Source: an uncultured Pelagibacteraceae bacterium
Lineage (GTDB): Bacteria; Pseudomonadota; Alphaproteobacteria; Pelagibacterales; Pelagibacteraceae
Assembly: GCA_902560245.1 (NCBI GenBank)
Contig: CACELK010000003.1
Coordinates: forward strand, 1 to 64,000
Reading direction: 5' to 3'
Length of the DNA stretch: 64,000 nt
The position numbers and the translations under genes were made by a program. The notes under the pieces are model-generated. The model was not told where the DNA came from and made no database searches. It saw only the letters and a list, made by a program, of their open reading frames with translations. Within the stretch, counting starts at the first letter, position 1; the number at the start of each line of letters is the position of its first letter. Below, in pieces: positions 57,662 through 64,000 of this stretch.

Positions 57662-58777
57662 TTATAGACCAGCTTTCATTGCTTCCCATTTCTCACCAAG
57701 CTCTGTGCCATTGTCTGCCCAGAAAATTGGATCAACTAAGAAGTAATTTTTAGTGTTCTCAGGAGCTGTTGGCATATGAGGTACCATGTTTGTTTTACCA
57801 TCTTTATACCACGGCTCACCTTTTGACATAACTTCTATTGAAGATTTTCTCCAAGGTGCATAAGCAATATACTTAGCACTTCCTGCTAAACCTTCAGTAC
57901 TAGTCATTTCAGCTAATGCTTTTTTTGCATTTGCTTCATCTGGACCACCTTTAACAAGTACAAAATATTCATAGTCAAGACCTTGACCGTCCCATACTTG
58001 TTTAATTGGAGCACCTTCACCAACTGTTGCGTTGAAGAATCTTCCGTTCCAACCAGTTGCCATTACAACTTCACCACTCATTAATAGTTCTGGTGGTTGA
58101 GCACCTGCTGACCAAAATACACATCCACCTTTTGGATCTGTACAAAGTTTTTTGATTTTATCCATTGCTCTTTGAACACCTTTTTCAGTTTCTAGAGCTT
58201 TATAAATTTTAGCACCACCTTTTCCTGGTTTAATTCCATCTGCTGCTAAAGCGATTTCTAAATTTGTTAAAGCGCTTTTATAGATAGCTCTTTTTCCAGG
58301 GAATTTTTTTGTGTTGAAAAAATCTTTTATAGTTTTTGGAGTACCTTTTACATTGTTTGTATTGTAAGCGTAGTTCCAAGAATATAAAATATTTCCTACA
58401 GCACATTTTGACGGCATGCTTGTAAAGAAGTCTTTACTTGCTGGAGTTCCGTCTGGAGCTGCTGGAAAGTCTTTGTCAAAATCGAATTCAACAAATAAAC
58501 CTTCGTCACATCCAGTAATAGTATCCATTGCAAAAACGTCAATTATATCCCATACAATTGCGCCAGCTTCTTTCTGTGCTTTAATTTCAGATAATCCACC
58601 TGAATAATCAACCCAGTTTATGTCTATACCAAGTTTTTTAGCAGTAGGATCACCATATCCTAGCTTTTGAGACTCTGTATAGGCTCCACCCCAAGATGCA
58701 ACAGTTACTGCAAATGCTGATGAAGTTATAGAAAGAGCAAAAGATAGAGTAAGTAGTAGTTTACTTAATTTTTTCAT
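57662..58777 (-). CDS. ABC transporter periplasmic binding protein, PotD/PotF-like
   Basis: Captures substrate in the periplasm. A signal peptide (about 1-23, ending SSAFA) precedes a 348-residue mature protein. The N-terminal core VTVASWGGAYTESQKLGYGD and WDIIDVFAMDTITGCDEGLF are typical of the polyamine-binding COG0687 family. Four Cys may form disulfides (about 90/123 and 226/232). It is preceded by a strong GGAGGA ribosome-binding site (58786-58781) and a good promoter, and followed by an intrinsic terminator, which all indicate high expression. Ligand uncertain. Confidence 0.9.
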   Translation of the reverse strand: MKKLSKLLLTLSFALSITSSAFAVTVASWGGAYTESQKLGYGDPTAKKLGIDINWVDYSGGLSEIKAQKEAGAIVWDIIDVFAMDTITGCDEGLFVEFDFDKDFPAAPDGTPASKDFFTSMPSKCAVGNILYSWNYAYNTNNVKGTPKTIKDFFNTKKFPGKRAIYKSALTNLEIALAADGIKPGKGGAKIYKALETEKGVQRAMDKIKKLCTDPKGGCVFWSAGAQPPELLMSGEVVMATGWNGRFFNATVGEGAPIKQVWDGQGLDYEYFVLVKGGPDEANAKKALAEMTSTEGLAGSAKYIAYAPWRKSSIEVMSKGEPWYKDGKTNMVPHMPTAPENTKNYFLVDPIFWADNGTELGEKWEAMKAGL

Positions 58778-58780
58778 TTA

Positions 58781-58786
58781 TCCTCC
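58781..58786 (-). promoter_or_regulatory. Strong ribosome-binding site of the binding-protein gene
   Basis: GGAGGA on the minus strand lies four bases before ATG 58777. Full-strength Shine-Dalgarno sites are rare in this window, so this one marks a highly translated gene. A 10-bp palindrome CGTTTAAACG (58786-58795) overlaps its upstream edge and could be an operator or an accident. Confidence 0.75.
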
Positions 58787-58811
58787 GTTTAAACGTTTTT
58801 TTAAAAACAGG

Positions 58812-58840
58812 ATTACAGCAAGATATAATATAGGAGTCAA
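58812..58840 (-). promoter_or_regulatory. Sigma-70-type promoter of the binding-protein gene
   Basis: On the minus strand TTGACT (58840-58835) and TGTAAT (58817-58812) are separated by exactly 17 bp. Predicted start of transcription is near 58805, about 28 bases before the ATG. It would drive the SBP gene separately from potA upstream. Confidence 0.55.
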
Positions 58841-58904
58841 CACGGCATTTAGACGAATAAAGCTATTTTTTACTAATTTTAATGAGTTAAAATTGTATTT
58901 TGGA

Positions 58905-59993
58905 TTATTTTGGGTCCAAAGCTCTAGCATCAAAGCTGTTCCAGCTAACATTGATTTGATTCCCTAATTTAATTTCCATATTAGCTGAACTATTTGGTAC
59001 TTTTAAAATAAATTCTTTATTTCCTAATAAGTCAAGTCTAACTCTAGTGTGATCTCCGTGGTAAATCACTTCCTCTATTTTTCCTTTAAAATTATTTTCC
59101 ATTTTTTCTTTTGAGTTTATTAAGGCTCTTTCAGGTCTTAAAGATACCATAGTTTTTTCTCCATTTGATTTGACTGCAATAGGATTTGCAACAATTTCTG
59201 ATCCACTATCAAGTTTAACTTTACATTTGTTGTTAGAAATTTCTGTTACTTGACCAGCAAATCTATTATTTTCTCCAATAAATTCTGCTACAAAAGAATT
59301 AACTGGCTCTTCATATAGCTTATCAGGTGATGAAAGCTGTTGAACTTTTCCATCATTAAAAACTGCAATTCTATTTGACATAGTTAAAGCTTCGCCTTGA
59401 TCATGAGTGACATAAACTACAGTAACACCAATGCTTTCATGTATGTGTTTAATTTCATACTGCATACTTTCTCTTAAATTTTTATCCAACGCTCCTAATG
59501 GTTCATCCATTAAAACTACAGCAGGATCGAAAACTAATGCTCTAGCAACAGCTACTCTTTGTTGTTGACCGCCTGATAGTTGACCAGGCATTCTATTTTC
59601 AAAACCTGTTAAAGAAACCATTGATAAAGCTTTATCAACTTTTTTGTCTATATCATCCTTAGAAACTTTTCTTACTCTTAAAGGAAAAGCCAAATTCTCA
59701 TAAACAGTCATGTGTGGAAACAATGCATAGTTCTGAAAAACCATTCCTATTCCTCTTTTGTGAGGTGGAATATTTGAAATCGGATTGCTATCTAAATATA
59801 TTTCTCCATTTGTTGGTGTTTCGAAACCAGCCAACATCATTAGGCAGGTTGTTTTTCCTGAACCTGACGGTCCAAGCATTGTAATAAATTCACCTTCGGC
59901 TATATCTAAATTTAGATCTTTTACGACTAAAACTTTTCCGTCATAACTTTTGTCAACTTTATCAAATTTAACAAATTGTGAGTTTTTGGACAT
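58905..59993 (-). CDS. ABC transporter ATP-binding protein, PotA-like
   Basis: Energises the importer. Walker A LGPSGSGKTTCLMMLAG, Q-loop VFQNYALFPHMTV, signature GQLSGGQQQRVAVARALV, Walker B VVLMDEPLGALDKNLRE and the H-loop VTHDQGEAL are complete. A C-terminal TOBE/OB region (about 280-362) follows, as in PotA. Length 362. It lies 42 bp after the hydrolase gene and 127 bp before the SBP gene on the transcript. The intervening stretch 58778-58904 holds the SBP promoter and no gene. Confidence 0.93.
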   Translation of the reverse strand: MSKNSQFVKFDKVDKSYDGKVLVVKDLNLDIAEGEFITMLGPSGSGKTTCLMMLAGFETPTNGEIYLDSNPISNIPPHKRGIGMVFQNYALFPHMTVYENLAFPLRVRKVSKDDIDKKVDKALSMVSLTGFENRMPGQLSGGQQQRVAVARALVFDPAVVLMDEPLGALDKNLRESMQYEIKHIHESIGVTVVYVTHDQGEALTMSNRIAVFNDGKVQQLSSPDKLYEEPVNSFVAEFIGENNRFAGQVTEISNNKCKVKLDSGSEIVANPIAVKSNGEKTMVSLRPERALINSKEKMENNFKGKIEEVIYHGDHTRVRLDLLGNKEFILKVPNSSANMEIKLGNQINVSWNSFDARALDPK

Positions 59994-60035
59994 AAAGGGT
60001 GTTTTAAAACATTTGTAGAGATATATTTCAAGTTC

Positions 60036-61202
60036 TTATTTTATATGTAATTCTCTTGAAAAATTGCAGAATAATTCACTTCCATTCTCTGTTACACGCA
60101 CTGACTCCGAAGCTTCTACGCCCCATTCTCCAAATTGCATTACAGCTATCATGTGAAAACAAACGTTAGGCTGTAAAATAGTCTTATCGCCCTTATAAAT
60201 ATTTAAAGTATGTTCGCCCCAATCAGGTGGATAACCAATTCCAATGGAATAACCAGTTCGCGACTCTTTTTTAATTTTATATTTATCTAAAACTCCCCAA
60301 AATTTTTGAGCAACATCATCTGCGGTATTTCCTGGTTTTGTAGCTTCTATACCTGCATCCAACGCTTCATTTGTAGCTTTCATTGCATCTATTTTCTTTT
60401 GTTCTGGCTTTCCAAGCTGAACTGTTCTTGCCATGGGAGAATGGTACCTTTTATTTACTCCAGATAACTCAATTATAGTAGCCTCTCCTTGAACAAACTT
60501 TTTATCTGTTGCAGTCAAATGTGATGCTGAAGTGCCTTTTCCAGTTGGTAACAGCGTGGCAATACTAGCATATTCTCCACCTATTTCTGGTGTTCCTCTA
60601 AATAAAGCTCTTTGAATTTCGGCAACAGCATCGCATTGTCTAACACCTGGGTTAATAGTTTCCATTGCAACCTTCATAGCGTTTTGCGAAATTAATGCTG
60701 CGCCTTTCATAAAACCTATTTCAGTTTCAGATTTAATTAATCTTGCCCAATTTACTAATCTTTCTGAATCCTTAATTTTTGCATTTGGCAAACCTTGTTT
60801 TAATTTTTCATAACAATAAGCTGTAAAATAATGGCTATCCATTTCCACGCCAATATTCAACTTATCCCACTTATTTTTTTTTATTAATTCAATTAAAGGA
60901 TCATAAGGGTGCATAGGCCAGGTATGAATATACTTCTCTTCATAAATAATTATATTTTCTTTTTTTAGATAAGTAGTAATAAAGGCACCACCGGCATCTT
61001 GTGCTCTTACAAAACACAAAGGTTCTTGAGCATTGACATGAACTATTACACATTGTGCATAATAAAAGGACCAGGCATCGTACCCAGTAAGATAATTCAT
61101 GTTATTGGTATCTTGAGAAATTAATAATTCAATGCCCTTTTCTTGCATTGATTTTTGAACCCTTTTTAATCTGTCTTTGTATTCTTCTTTAGTAAATAAC
61201 AT
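60036..61202 (-). CDS. M24-family hydrolase resembling ectoine hydrolase (DoeA/EutD)
   Basis: Creatinase/aminopeptidase-P fold protein of 388 residues from ATG 61202, which lies 2 bp after the EutA-like stop; the longer ORF from 61277 overlaps that gene and is rejected. DoeA-like blocks are NYLTGYDAWSFYYAQCVIV, GVEMDSHYFTAYCYEKL, KRYHSPMARTVQLG and SRTGYSIGIGYPPDWGEHTL. The canonical M24 metal ligands are mostly replaced (ELSG and YHSP where Asp residues are expected), as in metal-independent creatinase, so it is unlikely to be an Xaa-Pro peptidase. DoeA opens the ring of ectoine; here the substrate is inferred. Confidence 0.8.
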   Translation of the reverse strand: MLFTKEEYKDRLKRVQKSMQEKGIELLISQDTNNMNYLTGYDAWSFYYAQCVIVHVNAQEPLCFVRAQDAGGAFITTYLKKENIIIYEEKYIHTWPMHPYDPLIELIKKNKWDKLNIGVEMDSHYFTAYCYEKLKQGLPNAKIKDSERLVNWARLIKSETEIGFMKGAALISQNAMKVAMETINPGVRQCDAVAEIQRALFRGTPEIGGEYASIATLLPTGKGTSASHLTATDKKFVQGEATIIELSGVNKRYHSPMARTVQLGKPEQKKIDAMKATNEALDAGIEATKPGNTADDVAQKFWGVLDKYKIKKESRTGYSIGIGYPPDWGEHTLNIYKGDKTILQPNVCFHMIAVMQFGEWGVEASESVRVTENGSELFCNFSRELHIK

Positions 61203-61204
61203 TT

Positions 61205-61957
61205 TTAATTTTCTAAAAATAATTTTCCAAAACCTTTTATTGAAGTATTTTTTCCAATTTTTTTCAACGTATCCCAAATTAATGCTTGGTTGCTTGATAA
61301 AACAGGTTTTTGAATTTTTTTTTCAAGTTTATCAATAATAGACAACGCCGGTAAAGCGGTACACGATATAAATAAAGCGTCTGCACCCTTAAGATCCATT
61401 TTAGATAAAACATCAAATAAATAGTCTGAATCCACTTTTCCAATATCTATATCTGAGGCAATATCAAAATAAGAATTAGAAGTAATTTCAAAATTTTCTT
61501 GTTTAAAAAAATCTAAAACTTCATCATTCAATTTTTTTGGATATGGAGTGAAAATAGCAATTTTATTCAAATTTAATTTTTTAAGCGCTTTAATTGAGGC
61601 CGTGCTTGGTGTTGTTACCTTAGCATCTGGTTTTGCTATCTTAATTTTTTTTTCAATTGAGTCATACCCAGCAGCAATAGTTCCTGAAGTACAACCGTAA
61701 ACAACACAATCAATCTTTTCATTTGGCAAAATATCTTTTGTAACATCTGTTACTTTTTCTGACATTTTAATTAGGTTTGAACTTGTTAATGGATTAAAAC
61801 ATTCAATTCTATTAACAAAAAAATCTATTTTTTTATCTTTGATTACACTGATGAAATCTTTTTCAATCATATAATCACTTGCTAAAGCTATCAAACCTAT
61901 CTTTGGATTTTGATTAGCATTGAATTTTGGATCTATTTTTGTTGAATACATTTTCAA
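61205..61957 (-). CDS. EutA-like Asp/Glu racemase-superfamily protein
   Basis: A 250-residue cytoplasmic protein of the maleate isomerase/arylmalonate decarboxylase/EutA group. The catalytic Cys pair is conserved: C89 in DCVVYGCTSGTIAAG and C199 in DALFISCTALPAL. The N-terminus KIGLIALASDYMIEKDF is family-typical. EutA genes travel with ectoine or hydroxyectoine utilisation genes; the protein's exact role is unsettled. It is the first gene of the minus-strand locus, followed by the DoeA-like hydrolase and the Pot-type transporter, and diverges from the dehydrogenase gene across 52 bp. Confidence 0.75.
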   Translation of the reverse strand: MKMYSTKIDPKFNANQNPKIGLIALASDYMIEKDFISVIKDKKIDFFVNRIECFNPLTSSNLIKMSEKVTDVTKDILPNEKIDCVVYGCTSGTIAAGYDSIEKKIKIAKPDAKVTTPSTASIKALKKLNLNKIAIFTPYPKKLNDEVLDFFKQENFEITSNSYFDIASDIDIGKVDSDYLFDVLSKMDLKGADALFISCTALPALSIIDKLEKKIQKPVLSSNQALIWDTLKKIGKNTSIKGFGKLFLEN

Positions 61958-62009
61958 AAAAAAAATATATCATAAAGGATTTAATATTCACTAAAATTAA
62001 AAGGTAGTT

Positions 62010-62951
62010 ATGAAAATTGGATTTATAGGGCTTGGAAATGTAGGTAGCAAATTAGCAGGTAGTTTACTAAGAAATAAGTTTGACTTAACTGTAAAAGATA
62101 TAAACAAAAATTTAACAGAAAATTTTAAAAAAAAAGGAGCAAAAGTTACAGATAACGCAAAAGAATTAGCTGAACAAACAGATTTAATTATTACTTGTTT
62201 GCCTTCCCCTGAAATATGTGCCGGGGTAATGGAGTCTGAAAATGGGGTAATTGATGGTCTTTCTAAAAATAAAATATGGTTAGAAATGAGCACAACAGAT
62301 GAGTCAGAAGTAAAGAGATTGGGAAAACTAGTATCAAATAAAAAAGCATTTCCTCTAGATGGGCCTGTAAGCGGTGGATGCCATAGAGCAGACACAGGAA
62401 ATATTGCTATTTTTGTAGGAGGAGATAGAAAACGTTTTGAAAAGATTATGCCTGTGCTAACTACAATGGGAAGAAAAATATTACATACAGGGGAATTAGG
62501 ATCTGCATCAATATTAAAAGTAATCACAAATTATTTAGCATCGGTCCATTTAGCAGCACTTGGTGAGGCTTGGTTAATAGCTAGAAAGTCAAATCTTAAT
62601 TTAAATAAGACCTTTAAAGGTATAGCTGCTTCATCAGGTAATTCTTTTGTTCACGAAACTGAAAGCCAAGTAATTTTAAATGGTTCTTACAACATTAACT
62701 TTACAATGGATTTAGTTAAAAAAGATATGAGTTTATTTGATCAACTTTCAAAAAAATTTAAAACACCTCTAGAGATATCCCCATTTATATTAGATATTTT
62801 TAAAGATGCTGAGAAAAAATATGGTTCAAGAGCATGGTCATCAATGGTTGTAAAAAGATTGGAGGATAAGTTTAAAATAAATTTTAGATCTCCAGGATTT
62901 CCTAATGAATTAGTCGACACTGAAAAAGAAGAAAAGGGGTATGAAATTTAA
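62010..62951 (+). CDS. NAD(P)-dependent 3-hydroxyisobutyrate-dehydrogenase-family oxidoreductase
   Basis: A 313-residue beta-hydroxyacid dehydrogenase. Cofactor motif MKIGFIGLGNVGSKLAGSLL, the substrate loop LDGPVSGGCHRADTGNIAIF with VGGD, and the catalytic Lys in LKVITNYLASVHLAA. The family includes hydroxyisobutyrate, tartronate-semialdehyde and related reductases, and the substrate cannot be chosen here. An AAAGG-like site precedes the start by a few bases. It is followed by an aldehyde dehydrogenase gene 21 bp on, so a two-step alcohol-aldehyde-acid conversion is plausible. Confidence 0.88.
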   Translation: MKIGFIGLGNVGSKLAGSLLRNKFDLTVKDINKNLTENFKKKGAKVTDNAKELAEQTDLIITCLPSPEICAGVMESENGVIDGLSKNKIWLEMSTTDESEVKRLGKLVSNKKAFPLDGPVSGGCHRADTGNIAIFVGGDRKRFEKIMPVLTTMGRKILHTGELGSASILKVITNYLASVHLAALGEAWLIARKSNLNLNKTFKGIAASSGNSFVHETESQVILNGSYNINFTMDLVKKDMSLFDQLSKKFKTPLEISPFILDIFKDAEKKYGSRAWSSMVVKRLEDKFKINFRSPGFPNELVDTEKEEKGYEI

Positions 62952-62972
62952 TTAATATGTTAATAATAAATT

Positions 62973-64000
62973 ATGCTTGATAGAAGAAATTTTTATATAA
63001 ATGGAAAATGGGTCAAACCTTTTAAAAAAAATGATTTTCCAGTTATTAATCCGTCAAATGAGGAGGCATTTGCTACAATATCTTTAGGATCTAAAGAAGA
63101 TACTGATGCTGCGATTAAAGCAGCAAAAAACTCTTTTAATTCTTGGAAAGAAACTTCTAAAGCTGAAAGAATAAAGTTATTAGAAAAGTTATTAGAAAAC
63201 TATAAAAAAAGATTTGATGAAATGGCAGAAGCAATGTCATTGGAAATGGGATCTCCTATCGATTATGCAATATCAACTCATGCAGCATCTGGTCAATCAC
63301 ATATAGAAGATTTTATAATAAGACTTAAAGAATATAAGTTCGAAGAACATTTTGATGATAAATCTAATAATTATATTGCTCATGAACCAATTGGAGTATG
63401 TGGATTAATTACTCCATGGAACTGGCCGATCAATCAAATAGCCTTGAAAGTAATTCCAGCTTTGGCAACTGGCTGTACAATGATCCTTAAACCCTCTGAA
63501 ATTTCACCTATCTCAGGAATGTTGTTTGCAGAAATGATAGACCAAGCAGGTTTTCCTCCAGGAATTTTTAATTTGGTAAATGGCGATGGAAATGGAGTTG
63601 GAACACAAATGTCAAGTCATCCAGATATAGATATGATTTCTTTTACTGGTTCTACAAGAGCAGGTAAACTTATTACCAAAAATGCAGCTGATACAATTAA
63701 AAGAGTTTGTTTAGAGCTAGGCGGCAAAGGTGGAAATATTGTTTTTTCAGATTCATATCCTAACGCAGTAAGAGATGGTATAAGAAATGTAATGAGTAAT
63801 TCAGGTCAGTCATGTGATGCACCAACTAGAATGCTCGTTGAGGAAACTATATATGAAAGAGCAGTTAAAGAAGCTGTAGATGAGGCAAGAAAAATTAAAG
63901 TTGATATAGCTTCAAAAAAAGGAGACCATATAGGTCCAGTAGTCTCAAAAGTTCAATATGATAAAATTATTAAGTTAATTAAAGATGGAATTAAAGAAGG
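62973..64000 (+). CDS. Aldehyde dehydrogenase, NAD(P)-dependent (runs off the window)
   Basis: The first 342 codons are present. The N-terminus DRRNFYINGKWVKPFKKNDF, the cofactor segment GLITPWNWPINQIALKVIPA, KPSEISPISG, FTGSTRAGKLI, the catalytic Glu in RVCLELGGKGGNIVFSD and the nucleophile Cys in NSGQSCDAPTRM are all visible. No stop occurs before the window edge, so the 3' third lies outside. By position it may oxidise the aldehyde from the upstream dehydrogenase. Specific substrate unknown. Confidence 0.92.
   Translation, partial: MLDRRNFYINGKWVKPFKKNDFPVINPSNEEAFATISLGSKEDTDAAIKAAKNSFNSWKETSKAERIKLLEKLLENYKKRFDEMAEAMSLEMGSPIDYAISTHAASGQSHIEDFIIRLKEYKFEEHFDDKSNNYIAHEPIGVCGLITPWNWPINQIALKVIPALATGCTMILKPSEISPISGMLFAEMIDQAGFPPGIFNLVNGDGNGVGTQMSSHPDIDMISFTGSTRAGKLITKNAADTIKRVCLELGGKGGNIVFSDSYPNAVRDGIRNVMSNSGQSCDAPTRMLVEETIYERAVKEAVDEARKIKVDIASKKGDHIGPVVSKVQYDKIIKLIKDGIKE

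Noticed and set aside
61200-61277. Longer N-terminus for the M24 hydrolase (start at 61277)
   Set aside because: The added 25 residues are basic, lie out of frame over the end of the EutA-like gene, and do not match DoeA.
61997-62527. 176-residue minus-strand ORF opposite the hydroxyacid dehydrogenase
   Set aside because: It is antisense to a clearly functional gene with intact motifs, and its translation shows no family features.

Overview
This window is chromosomal DNA from a SAR11-type marine alphaproteobacterium (Pelagibacterales, 'Candidatus Pelagibacter'-like). I infer this from the very high A+T content, the Lys/Asn/Ile-rich proteins, the near absence of intergenic space, the many 1-11 bp gene overlaps and the alphaproteobacterial gene clusters. 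No gap over 300 bp lacks a gene. I found no tRNA, rRNA, CRISPR array, insertion sequence or prophage.

Layout. 1-7.6 kb: a chimeric reading frame at the left edge (AsmA-like N-terminus joined in frame to an internal TyrS fragment), prfB with its programmed +1 frameshift, mrcA, an RNase E/G gene, then thiG and thiS. 7.8-16.8 kb: aroQ-accB-accC, a DUF2155 gene with an NDUFA12-like gene, a free-standing C-terminal domain of B12-dependent ribonucleotide reductase, aspS, an Hda-like gene, a DUF2066-like gene, and purM-purN. 16.8-28.6 kb: ndk-pepA, the envelope cluster lptF-lptG-lptD-surA-pdxA-rsmA, and fabD-fabG-acpP-gmk. 28.7-36.2 kb: rpsF-rpsR-rplI-dnaB, an RND exporter, cvpA, purF and an HD-domain diiron-type protein. 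36.2-43.6 kb is accessory: a YyaL-like protein, two EamA transporters, an MFS transporter, a coiled-coil protein, a 75-aa orphan and a glycine amidinotransferase.

43.6-53.2 kb is a formate-oxidation locus. moeA and mobA (molybdenum cofactor) diverge from an operon of an IscU-like scaffold, an HPP membrane protein, fdhD, a fused NuoE/NuoF-type subunit and the molybdopterin subunit. A 57-aa membrane protein, a periplasmic HExxH protein and a cyclophilin follow. 53.2-62 kb is a minus-strand catabolic locus: EutA-like, DoeA/EutD-like hydrolase, PotA, PotD, PotB, PotC and a FadN-type beta-oxidation protein. An intrinsic terminator lies between the binding-protein and permease genes. 62-64 kb, divergent: a 3-hydroxyisobutyrate-dehydrogenase-like gene and an aldehyde dehydrogenase that runs off the window.

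How it fits together. Most of the window is housekeeping. The two metabolic loci most worth attention are the formate dehydrogenase operon, with its unusual accessory genes and a rearranged Fe-S ligand set, and the transporter-linked ectoine-hydrolase-like locus. The left-edge chimera should be checked as a possible assembly or amplification artefact before any use.
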